Positions 6,581 through 13,342 of a stretch of 21,730 nucleotides of DNA are shown piece by piece. The DNA comes from DASPFV01 sp035620975. Lineage in GTDB: Bacteria; Acidobacteriota; Vicinamibacteria; Vicinamibacterales; 2-12-FULL-66-21. Where the stretch lies: assembly GCA_035620975.1 (NCBI GenBank), contig DASPFV010000083.1:1-21730 (forward strand). Direction: 5' to 3'. The notes beneath the pieces were generated by a model that was not told where the DNA came from, did no database searches, and saw only the letters and a program-made list of their open reading frames with translations. Each line of letters starts with the position of its first letter. The first letter of the stretch is position 1. The translations under genes and the position numbers were made by a program.

Positions 6581-8377
6581 ATGCCACAGACCAACGAGTT
6601 CGCCTTCAAGATCGCGACGGCCAACGGAACGGGATCGGCCTCGGCCAACAGCCTCATCATGCAGGCCATCTTCCGGATGGGCGTGCCGGTGACGGGCAAG
6701 AACGTGTTCCCGTCGAACATCCAGGGGTTGCCCACGTGGTACGAGATCCGCGTCAACCGTCACGGGTACACGGCGCGGACGCCGCACTTCGATCTGATGG
6801 TGGCGCTCAACCCCGCGACCTACCAGAAGGACCTCGGGGAGGTGCGGTCAGGGGGGTGGCTCCTGTACGACTCGACGTGGCCGCTCAATCACCTGCTGAC
6901 CAGGCCCGACGTGACCTATCTCGGGGTGCCGCTCGCCGAGATGTGCAACGCGCACTTCTCGGGGATGCGCGAGCGGATCCTGATGAAGAACATCGCGTAC
7001 GCCGGCGCGCTGGGGGCCCTTCTCGACATCGACCCGGAGATCATCCGGGCCCTGCTGAAGGAGAAGTTCTCGAAGAAGCCGGCGCTGATGGATTCGAACC
7101 AGAAGGCCGTGGACCTCGGCTTCGACTACGCAATGGCGCACTTCGCGTGCCCGCTGCCGATCCGGCTCGAGTCGATGGAGGGCACGGGGGACGCGATCCT
7201 GATCGACGGCAACACGGCCGCGGCGCTGGGCTGCCTGTACGCCGGCGCCACGGTGGGGGCGTGGTATCCGATCACGCCGGCCACGTCGCTGATGGAGGCG
7301 TTCAGGGGCTTCTGCCAGAAGTACCGGCGCGATCCGGACGGGGACCGCAACCGGTTCGCCATCCTCCAGGCCGAGGACGAGCTCGCGGCCATCGGCATGG
7401 TGATCGGCGCGTCGTGGGCGGGCGCGCGCGCGTTCACGCCGACGGCGGGGCCGGGCATCTCGCTGATGACCGAGTTCATCGGCCTGGCCTACTATTCCGA
7501 GGTACCCGCCGTCATCTTCGACGTCCAGCGGACCGGGCCGTCGACGGGCATGCCCACCCGGACGCAGCAGGGCGACCTGATGCTCTGCGCGTACGCGTCG
7601 CACGGCGACACCCGGCACATCTGCCTCTATCCGGCCGACCCGAGGGAAGCCTTCGACCTGGCCGTGCAGGCGTTCGACCTCGCGGAGCGCTTCCAGACGC
7701 CGGTGTTCGTGCTGAGCGATCTCGACATCGGCATGAACGACTGGATGGTCCCGAAGCTCACCTGGGACGACAGCTACCGGCCCGATCGGGGCAAGGTGCT
7801 CTCGCCGGCGGAGCTCGATCACGTCACGAGGTTCTACCGCTATCTCGACGCCGACGGCGACGGCATTCCGTCCCGCACGCTGCCGGGCACGGATCCCCGC
7901 GGCGCGTATTTCACGCGCGGCTCCGGCCACAACCGGTTCGGCGAGTACACGGAGGACGGCGACGAGTACGTGGACGTGCTCGACCGCATCGATCGGAAGA
8001 TTCAGCGCGCGGCGCGCGCGGTGCCGCCGCCGGTGCTCCGCAGCACCCCCGGAGCCACGCTGGGTCTCGTCACGGTAGGCGGCTGTCACGCGGCGTGCGT
8101 CGAAGCCCTCGATCTGTTCGCGAAGGAGGGGATCGCGCTCGATTACCTGCGCGTACGCGGCTTCCCGTTCGGCGACGAGGTCCGGGCCTTCCTCGAGGCG
8201 CACGAGCTGAACTTCGTCGTGGAGCAGAACCGCGACGGCCAGCTTCGGAGCCTGCTGACGCTCGAGACCGGGGTGCCGATGGAGCGCCTGGCATCCGTGC
8301 GCTACTACGGCGGATTCCCGATGAGCGCCCACCACGTGGTGTCCGGCGTGCGGGCGAAGCTGGAGAAGGCGGCATGA
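6581..8377 (+). CDS. korA: 2-oxoacid:acceptor oxidoreductase, fused gamma-alpha subunit
   Basis: 598 residues. Residues about 8-190 are the gamma domain, starting with the family signature ATANGTGSASANSLIM and including SNIQGLPTWYEIRVN. Residues about 200-598 are the alpha (pyrimidine-binding) part with YPITPATSLMEA (Y229-P233), QAEDELAAIGMVIGASWAGARAFT, and STGMPTRTQQGDL. This subunit, with KorB, oxidatively decarboxylates a 2-oxoacid (probably 2-oxoglutarate) to an acyl-CoA, or runs in reverse, using thiamine diphosphate. The fused gamma-alpha form with a separate beta is the two-subunit KorAB type. No strong Shine-Dalgarno is seen: CGGAG lies 20 bases upstream. The start is therefore chosen by homology and could be slightly off. 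It ends in an ATGA overlap with korB. Confidence 0.9.
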   Translation: MPQTNEFAFKIATANGTGSASANSLIMQAIFRMGVPVTGKNVFPSNIQGLPTWYEIRVNRHGYTARTPHFDLMVALNPATYQKDLGEVRSGGWLLYDSTWPLNHLLTRPDVTYLGVPLAEMCNAHFSGMRERILMKNIAYAGALGALLDIDPEIIRALLKEKFSKKPALMDSNQKAVDLGFDYAMAHFACPLPIRLESMEGTGDAILIDGNTAAALGCLYAGATVGAWYPITPATSLMEAFRGFCQKYRRDPDGDRNRFAILQAEDELAAIGMVIGASWAGARAFTPTAGPGISLMTEFIGLAYYSEVPAVIFDVQRTGPSTGMPTRTQQGDLMLCAYASHGDTRHICLYPADPREAFDLAVQAFDLAERFQTPVFVLSDLDIGMNDWMVPKLTWDDSYRPDRGKVLSPAELDHVTRFYRYLDADGDGIPSRTLPGTDPRGAYFTRGSGHNRFGEYTEDGDEYVDVLDRIDRKIQRAARAVPPPVLRSTPGATLGLVTVGGCHAACVEALDLFAKEGIALDYLRVRGFPFGDEVRAFLEAHELNFVVEQNRDGQLRSLLTLETGVPMERLASVRYYGGFPMSAHHVVSGVRAKLEKAA

Positions 8378-9429
8378 CCTACATTCCCAAGCCGAGGGTG
8401 CAGCATCCGGCCCTCCAGAAGAACAGCGTCGGCCTGACACGACGCGACTACGAGGGAGCGATCACGACGCTCTGCGCCGGCTGCGGGCACGACTCGATCA
8501 CGGCGGCGATCGTCCAGGCCTTCTGGGAGCTGTCGATCCCCCCGCACCGCGTCGCCAAGCTGTCGGGCATCGGCTGTTCGTCGAAGACGCCGGCCTACTT
8601 CCTGCGCGAGGCGCACGGGTTCAACGGCGTGCACGGCCGGATGCCGGCGCTCGTCACCGGTGCCAACGCCGCCAACGGCGACATCATCTATATCGGCGTA
8701 TCGGGCGACGGCGACTCGCTGTCGATCGGCCTGGGCCAGCTCTGCCACGCCATCCGGCGGAACGTGAACGTGCTCTACGTGCTCGAGAACAACGGGGTCT
8801 ACGGCCTCACGAAGGGACAGTTCTCCGCGTCGGCAGATGCGGGCTCTCTCAGCAAGAAGGGGGAGGCGAACCCGATGGAGGCGATCGACGGCTGCGCGCT
8901 GGCGCTGACGCTCGGCGCCACGTTCGTGGCCCGGGGATTCTCGGGCGACAAGGGACAGCTCGTGCCCATCCTCAAGGCCGGCCTGGCGCACAAGGGGTTT
9001 GCCTTCGTGGACGTAATCTCCCCGTGCGTCACCTTCAACGATCACGAGGGGTCTACCAAGAGCTACGCGTACACGCGCGACAGGAACGTCGAGGTCGTGC
9101 AGGCCGACTTCGTTCCTCCGGCCGCGTCCATCACGGCCGCCTACGACGCCGGGAGCGTCCGGAACGTGATGCTCCACGACGGGAGCTGGGTGCGGCTCCG
9201 GAAAATCGCGGAGGACTACGATCCCACGGACCGCGATCGTTCCTACGCGTATCTGCGCGAGCGGCACGAGGCGGGGGAGGTCGTGACGGGCCTGCTGTAC
9301 CTGTCGCCCGACTCGAAGGACGTGCACGAGCAGCTCGGCACCGTGCCGACGCCCCTCGTCCACCTGCCGTTCGAGGATCTGTGCCCGGGTGCCGACGAGC
9401 TGGAGAAGCTGCAGCGGCGATTTCGCTGA
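8374..9429 (+). CDS. korB: 2-oxoacid:acceptor oxidoreductase, beta subunit
   Basis: 351 residues, starting at the ATG that overlaps the korA stop codon and follows GGAG. The thiamine diphosphate/Mg motif is GDGD at residues 111-114, with NN at 139-140 and NGVYGLTKGQ. Four cysteines, C34 and C37 (CAGCGHDS), C68 (GIGCSS) and C218 (ISPCVTFN), match the pattern that holds the single 4Fe-4S cluster of these beta subunits. Residues about 290-351 form the usual C-terminal extension. It forms a cytoplasmic complex with KorA. Electrons would leave through this cluster, most likely to the ferredoxin-bearing flavoprotein encoded at 4687-6480. The 2-oxoglutarate assignment rests on resemblance to KorB; a pyruvate or branched-chain substrate is not excluded. 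Confidence 0.9.
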   Translation: MTYIPKPRVQHPALQKNSVGLTRRDYEGAITTLCAGCGHDSITAAIVQAFWELSIPPHRVAKLSGIGCSSKTPAYFLREAHGFNGVHGRMPALVTGANAANGDIIYIGVSGDGDSLSIGLGQLCHAIRRNVNVLYVLENNGVYGLTKGQFSASADAGSLSKKGEANPMEAIDGCALALTLGATFVARGFSGDKGQLVPILKAGLAHKGFAFVDVISPCVTFNDHEGSTKSYAYTRDRNVEVVQADFVPPAASITAAYDAGSVRNVMLHDGSWVRLRKIAEDYDPTDRDRSYAYLRERHEAGEVVTGLLYLSPDSKDVHEQLGTVPTPLVHLPFEDLCPGADELEKLQRRFR

Positions 9430-9470
9430 GACGGGTGTCGGGCACCAGCTTCCCGTGTCTGCACGTGCCG

Positions 9471-9488
9471 CGCGGCCCGCGAGCCGCG
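9471..9488 (+). terminator. Weak terminator-like hairpin after korB
   Basis: CGCGGC (9471-9476) pairs with GCCGCG (9483-9488) around a 6-base loop, between two convergent genes. Only a short TTT follows, so the call rests mainly on position. Confidence 0.3.
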
Positions 9489-9498
9489 GGACGTTTCG

Positions 9499-10635
9499 CT
9501 ATCCAGCACTGATCTGCATGAGCCGGTCGTTGGGGTAGATGTGGTCTACCGTCTCGGGGGTCACGAGCTGGTGCTTGACGAAAACGGCCGGCGGCACGGG
9601 ACGCCGGTGGAGAATGTCGAGCGCCAGCGCCAGGATTTCCGCGCCGTACTTCTCCGGAAAGTAGGCCACCGATCCGATGAGCCGGGTGCTCGGCTCGCGC
9701 AGCTCGGCGCGGCCTTCGGGTGAGGCGTTCTGCCCCATGACGGCGCAGCCCTCGCTGCGTCCCGCCTCCTGGAACGCCCGCAGCGCCCCGAGCGCGCTCG
9801 GATCATTCGTGCCGCCGACGAGAATCCGCCGCGCGCGGCTGCCGCGCAGGTGCCGCCGGATGGCCTCGAAGCTCTCGCCCAGCTTCCCGTCGCCATCGAG
9901 GTAGGTCACGCGGCAGCTCTCGAGCTGCGGGCAGATCTCCTTCATGCCCACGAGCATCCCGGTCAGCCGCATTTTGGGCAGGCTGCCGGCGCGCTCGATC
10001 GCGATCATGATGATCTCGTCCACGTCGTTGTGCCAGTGCTGCCGCGCCCATCGTCCGAGATGGCGTCCCCCGATGAGGCCCGCTTCGTAGTTGTTCGCGC
10101 CGAAATAGGTCGCGCCCGGATGCGGCACCTCCAGCGCGATCAGCGGGATGTCAGCCTCGCGGTACTTGGCCGCCACGGTGGCCGCCACGTGCTCGTCCGT
10201 CTGGAACTCGATCACCAGGTCGACTTTCTCGCGCACCAGGACCTCGGCGTTGCGCTGCGCGATCTTCGGGTTGTAGCGGTTGTCAACGCAGATGAGCTCG
10301 ACGCCGTGAGCCGCGGCGGCCCGCTGCAGGCCCGCCGACACCTCCTTCGAGAACTGATAGTCGGTCCCCTGGGCGGCGTACCCGAGCCGAAAAGGCTTCT
10401 GCTTGAAGGGGCGGATGTGCGATCGGTAGAGGTTTTCGCCGACCTTCTCGATCATCCCGCAGCGCTCCAGTGTATAGAGCAGCCGGAAGGCCATGCTCTT
10501 CGGCAGCCCGCTGCGCGCCGAGATCTCCCGCAGCGGCAGCGCCTCGCCAGACGTCCGGAAGGCCGAGAGCAGCTGCGACGAGTGGACGACGGACTTGACC
10601 AGATAGGGATCTCGGCCCGGTGTTTTGGAGCTCAT
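9499..10635 (-). CDS. Transcriptional regulator: IclR-type winged helix fused to a sugar-binding (periplasmic-binding-protein-like) sensor
   Basis: 378 residues, no signal peptide. Residues about 12-75 read as an IclR-type winged helix-turn-helix (VKSVVHSSQLLSAF, then LREISARSGLPKSMAFRLLYTLERCGMI). Instead of the usual IclR GAF-like effector domain, residues about 82-370 are a type-I periplasmic-binding fold of the ribose/LacI kind, with FSKEVSAGLQRAAAAHGVEL, EKVDLVIEFQTDE, ADIPLIALEVPHPGATYFGANNYEAG and a GGTNDPSALGALRAF segment. It sits back to back with the sugar ABC importer at 10866-15423, so it most likely controls that importer and senses the same or a related sugar. A promoter and a dyad candidate lie upstream at 10674-10702. 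LacI members carry a different HTH, so this combination is not a plain LacI protein. Confidence 0.85.
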   Translation of the reverse strand: MSSKTPGRDPYLVKSVVHSSQLLSAFRTSGEALPLREISARSGLPKSMAFRLLYTLERCGMIEKVGENLYRSHIRPFKQKPFRLGYAAQGTDYQFSKEVSAGLQRAAAAHGVELICVDNRYNPKIAQRNAEVLVREKVDLVIEFQTDEHVAATVAAKYREADIPLIALEVPHPGATYFGANNYEAGLIGGRHLGRWARQHWHNDVDEIIMIAIERAGSLPKMRLTGMLVGMKEICPQLESCRVTYLDGDGKLGESFEAIRRHLRGSRARRILVGGTNDPSALGALRAFQEAGRSEGCAVMGQNASPEGRAELREPSTRLIGSVAYFPEKYGAEILALALDILHRRPVPPAVFVKHQLVTPETVDHIYPNDRLMQISAG

Positions 10636-10673
10636 GGTCGATACTCGCTGCAGAGCCGGAGAATAGGGCGGTC

Positions 10674-10702
10674 ATTATGCCCCAACGTTTCGCAATGCGC
10701 AA
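10674..10702 (-). promoter_or_regulatory. Candidate promoter with overlapping dyad for the regulator gene
   Basis: Read on the minus strand, TTGCGC (10702-10697) and CATAAT (10679-10674) are separated by exactly 17 bases, a good sigma-70-like arrangement about 39 bases before the ATG at 10635. The -35 end overlaps the dyad CGCA-A-TGCG (10691-10699), whose flanks TT/AA extend it with one mismatch. This could be the autoregulatory operator. Both calls are from pattern only. Confidence 0.45.
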
Positions 10703-10710
10703 CCCGCTTC

Positions 10711-10848
10711 CTGGTTCCCGGTTCGGGGTTCCCAGCTCGAGGGTCCCGGGTCCGGGTCCCAGATCCGAGTGCCAGTCCGGGGTGCGAGGGACTTGGACGG
10801 GACCCCTGAACCCCGAACCCTGAACCCTGAACCTTGATCCTTGATCCT
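10711..10848. repeat. GAACCCTG-type low-complexity repeat, locus 2, with inverted arms
   Basis: The left part (10711-10763) is rich in GGTTC/GGGTCC units. The right part (10801-10848) has the complementary GAACCCTGAACCCTGAACC type ending in tandem CTTGATC. GTTCGGGGTTC at 10721-10731 is the exact reverse complement of 10808-10818. The stretch lies between the regulator promoter and the ABC operon and matches the unit type at 4594-4655. Confidence 0.65.
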
Positions 10849-10865
10849 GCGATATCCTCCGACTT

Positions 10866-12380
10866 CTGCTCCAGGCCACCGCAATCACCAAGTCGTTTGC
10901 CGGTATCCGCGCTCTCCGGGGCGTGTCCTTCGACGTCCGCGCGGGCGAGGTTCATGCGCTCGTGGGGGAGAACGGGGCTGGGAAGTCGACGCTCATCAGG
11001 ATCATGACGGGAGCCGAGCAGCCCGACAGCGGCACCTTGATCGTGGCGGGCCATCTCGTGCGCCACATGACGCCGGCGACGTCGCGGGCGCTCGGTATTG
11101 CCGCCATCTACCAGCAGCCGGCACTCTTTCCGGATTTGAGCGTCGCGGAGAACATCGCCTTCGCGCTCGAAGCGGGGCATGCGCTGCGGCCAATACGCTG
11201 GGACGGCCGCCGGCGCTTTGCGGCGGCGCTCCTCGAGCGCGTTGGCGTGTCCCTCGATCCCGACCGACCCGTGGGGACGCTCACGATGCCCGAGCAGCAG
11301 GTCGTGGAGATCGCCAGGGCGATCGGGGCCGACGCGCGCGTCGTCATCATGGACGAGCCCACCGCCTCGCTCACCGAGCGCGAGGTCGACAGCCTGTTCG
11401 CGGTGGTCCGCTCGCTCCGCGCCCAGGGGGTCGCCGTGATCTACATCTCCCACCGGCTGGACGAGGTGTTCGCGCTGGCCGACCGCATCACCGTGCTGCG
11501 GGATGGCGAGACCGTGGCGACGCGTGCTGCCTCCGACGTGACCCGCGCCGAGCTGATTGCCCTGATGATCGGGCGCGAGCTCGCGGCCGTCTTTCCCAAG
11601 CGCGACGTGCCGCGCGGAGAGGTGGCCCTGGAGCTGCGGGACGTCTCGAGCCGGCCGGCGGGCGTCAGACACGTGTCGCTGACAGTCCGGCGTGGCGAGA
11701 TCGTCGGCCTGGCAGGCCTCGTGGGGTCCGGGCGGACCCAGCTGGCCGAGACGATCTTCGGCCTGACGCCGGCCGACTCGGGGACCATCCGGGTCGAGGG
11801 CCGCGACGTCCGGATCGACTCCCCGCGGGACGCGATTGACGCGGGGCTGGCGTACGTGCCCGAGGATCGCCGGCAGCACGGCGTCGTGCTCGAGATGTCG
11901 CTGGCTGCCAACGCGAGCCTCGCGAGCCTGTCGCGGTTCTCGCGGTTCGGGCTCGTGGACCTGGCGGCCGAGCGCACGGCCGCGCAGAGGCACGTTTCGC
12001 AGCTGCGCATCAGGACCGGCGGCATCCAGGAAGAGGTTGGAACGCTGTCGGGCGGCAATCAGCAGAAGGTCGCCCTCGCACGGTGGCTGTCGACAGGCCC
12101 GGCAGTCCTGATCCTCGACGAGCCGACACAGGGAGTGGACGTCGGATCCAAAGCGGAGATCCACGCGCTCATGCAGGATCTCGCGGAGCGGGGCCTCGCG
12201 ATTCTCATGATTTCCTCCGAGCTGCCGGAGATTCTCGGCATGAGCGACCGCGTCGCGGTCATGCACGCCGGCACGCTGCGCGGTGTGCTGGAGCGAGCCG
12301 AGGCGACGCAGGGCCGGGTCATGGCGCTGGCGCTGGGCCAGGACGAGCCCGGCGCCGTTCCTCCCCGGCCGCCATGCTGA
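10866..12380 (+). CDS. Sugar ABC importer ATPase with duplicated nucleotide-binding domains (RbsA/MglA/RhaT type)
   Basis: About 504 residues if translation begins at the CTG at 10866. The first standard start in frame, GTG at 10923, gives 485 residues and removes LLQATAITKSFAGIRALRG, the conserved first strand of the family. The frame is open back to a stop at 10842-10844 but holds no ATG, GTG or TTG before 10923. NBD1 has Walker A GENGAGKST, a divergent signature (LTMPEQQVVEIARAI) and Walker B VVIMDEPTASL. NBD2 has the degenerate Walker A GLVGSGRTQLAE typical of this family, an intact LSGGNQQKVALARWL and Walker B ILDEPTQGVD. It energises uptake through the two permeases encoded downstream. 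The gene order ATPase-permease-permease-binding protein matches lsrACDB, but no lsrK, lsrF or lsrG is present. Confidence 0.88.
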   Translation: MLQATAITKSFAGIRALRGVSFDVRAGEVHALVGENGAGKSTLIRIMTGAEQPDSGTLIVAGHLVRHMTPATSRALGIAAIYQQPALFPDLSVAENIAFALEAGHALRPIRWDGRRRFAAALLERVGVSLDPDRPVGTLTMPEQQVVEIARAIGADARVVIMDEPTASLTEREVDSLFAVVRSLRAQGVAVIYISHRLDEVFALADRITVLRDGETVATRAASDVTRAELIALMIGRELAAVFPKRDVPRGEVALELRDVSSRPAGVRHVSLTVRRGEIVGLAGLVGSGRTQLAETIFGLTPADSGTIRVEGRDVRIDSPRDAIDAGLAYVPEDRRQHGVVLEMSLAANASLASLSRFSRFGLVDLAAERTAAQRHVSQLRIRTGGIQEEVGTLSGGNQQKVALARWLSTGPAVLILDEPTQGVDVGSKAEIHALMQDLAERGLAILMISSELPEILGMSDRVAVMHAGTLRGVLERAEATQGRVMALALGQDEPGAVPPRPPC

Positions 12381-13342
12381 TGCCCTCGGGCCGCGAACGA
12401 TCGGTCGCGGCCGCAATCGTGGCCCTCGGCCTCGTGCTGGCGGCCGGCGCGCCGGGGTTCTTCTCGCGAGAGAACCTCCTCGACGTCTTCCTCGCGAACG
12501 TGCCGGTGCTGATCATCGCGCTCGGGATGACGCTCGTCATCCTCGCCGGTGAGATTGACATCTCCGTGGGCTCGACCTTCGCGATCTGCTCGGTCGTGTC
12601 GGGCCTGCTCGCCCGGTCCGGCCTCGCGCTCGCCGGCGTGATTCTCGGGACGTGCGCGGCAGGCGCGGGCCTTGGGGCGCTCAACGGCAGCCTGGTGGCC
12701 TACGCCCGCATCCCCTCGATCGTCGCGACGTTGGCGACGATGGTGGCGCTGCGGGATGGCCTGAGGTGGGCGACGGAAGGCGCGTGGATCCAGGATCTGC
12801 CCGCGTCGTTTCAGTGGCTGGGTTTCTCGCAGGTGTCGTACCCGTTCGTCGTTTGCGCAGTCGCGCTCGTCCTGCTGGCCGGACTGGGCTGGGGACTGGG
12901 TTATCTGCCCGCCGGCCGCGCCGTTTACGCGACGGGGTCGAACCGCGATGCGGCCCGTCTGGCGGGGCTGCGGACCGCGCTCGTCACCTTCGCGGTGTTC
13001 GCGCTGCTCGGCGCGCTGATTGGCGTGGCCGCCCTGCTCAACTCGGTCCGCTTCAACCAGATTCCGAGCAACGTCGGCCTCGGGCTCGAGATGAAGGTGA
13101 TCGCGGCGGTCGTCGTGGGCGGGGCCGCGATCACGGGCGGCCGTGGCACGGTGGCCGGCACGCTGCTGGGCGTCGTGCTGCTGGCCATGATCGGTCCGGC
13201 GCTGACGTTCCTGGGCGTGACGGCCTGGTGGGAGCGGGCGATTCAGGGCGCGATCATCCTCACAGCCGTGGCGGCCGACGCCCTGCGGGCGACGCCCGCT
13301 CATGCGGTCATGGCGCCCGGCCCGCGGAGAACCCCCGCGTGA
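12374..13342 (+). CDS. CUT2 sugar ABC transporter permease 1
   Basis: 322 residues from the ATG at 12374, which overlaps the ATPase stop codon; the ATG at 12380 is a close alternative. Multiple hydrophobic helices carry BPD_transp_2 landmarks: LIIALGMTLVILAGEIDISVGS near residues 45-68, ALNGSLVAYARIPSIVATLATM, and a late AITGGRGTVAGTLLGVV loop near residues 255-270 that contacts the ATPase. It forms half of the inner-membrane channel, pairing with the permease domain encoded from 13339. Its C-terminus (VMAPGPRRTPA) overlaps the GTG start of the next gene (GTGA at 13339-13342), so the subunits are translationally coupled. Confidence 0.9.
   Translation: MLMPSGRERSVAAAIVALGLVLAAGAPGFFSRENLLDVFLANVPVLIIALGMTLVILAGEIDISVGSTFAICSVVSGLLARSGLALAGVILGTCAAGAGLGALNGSLVAYARIPSIVATLATMVALRDGLRWATEGAWIQDLPASFQWLGFSQVSYPFVVCAVALVLLAGLGWGLGYLPAGRAVYATGSNRDAARLAGLRTALVTFAVFALLGALIGVAALLNSVRFNQIPSNVGLGLEMKVIAAVVVGGAAITGGRGTVAGTLLGVVLLAMIGPALTFLGVTAWWERAIQGAIILTAVAADALRATPAHAVMAPGPRRTPA

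Noticed and set aside
4348..6756. 802-codon open frame on the minus strand
   Set aside because: It lies antisense to the well-supported GltD-like gene, has a low-complexity Arg/Ala/Val/His-rich translation and no family motifs. It is typical of third-position GC shadows.
6541..8373. Long open frame leading into korB from upstream
   Set aside because: This part runs in another frame over korA and is Arg/Gly-rich. korB has its own ATG and ribosome binding site at 8374.
10632..12416. 594-codon open frame on the minus strand opposite the ABC ATPase
   Set aside because: The plus-strand frame has two complete nucleotide-binding domains. The antisense translation has no motifs.
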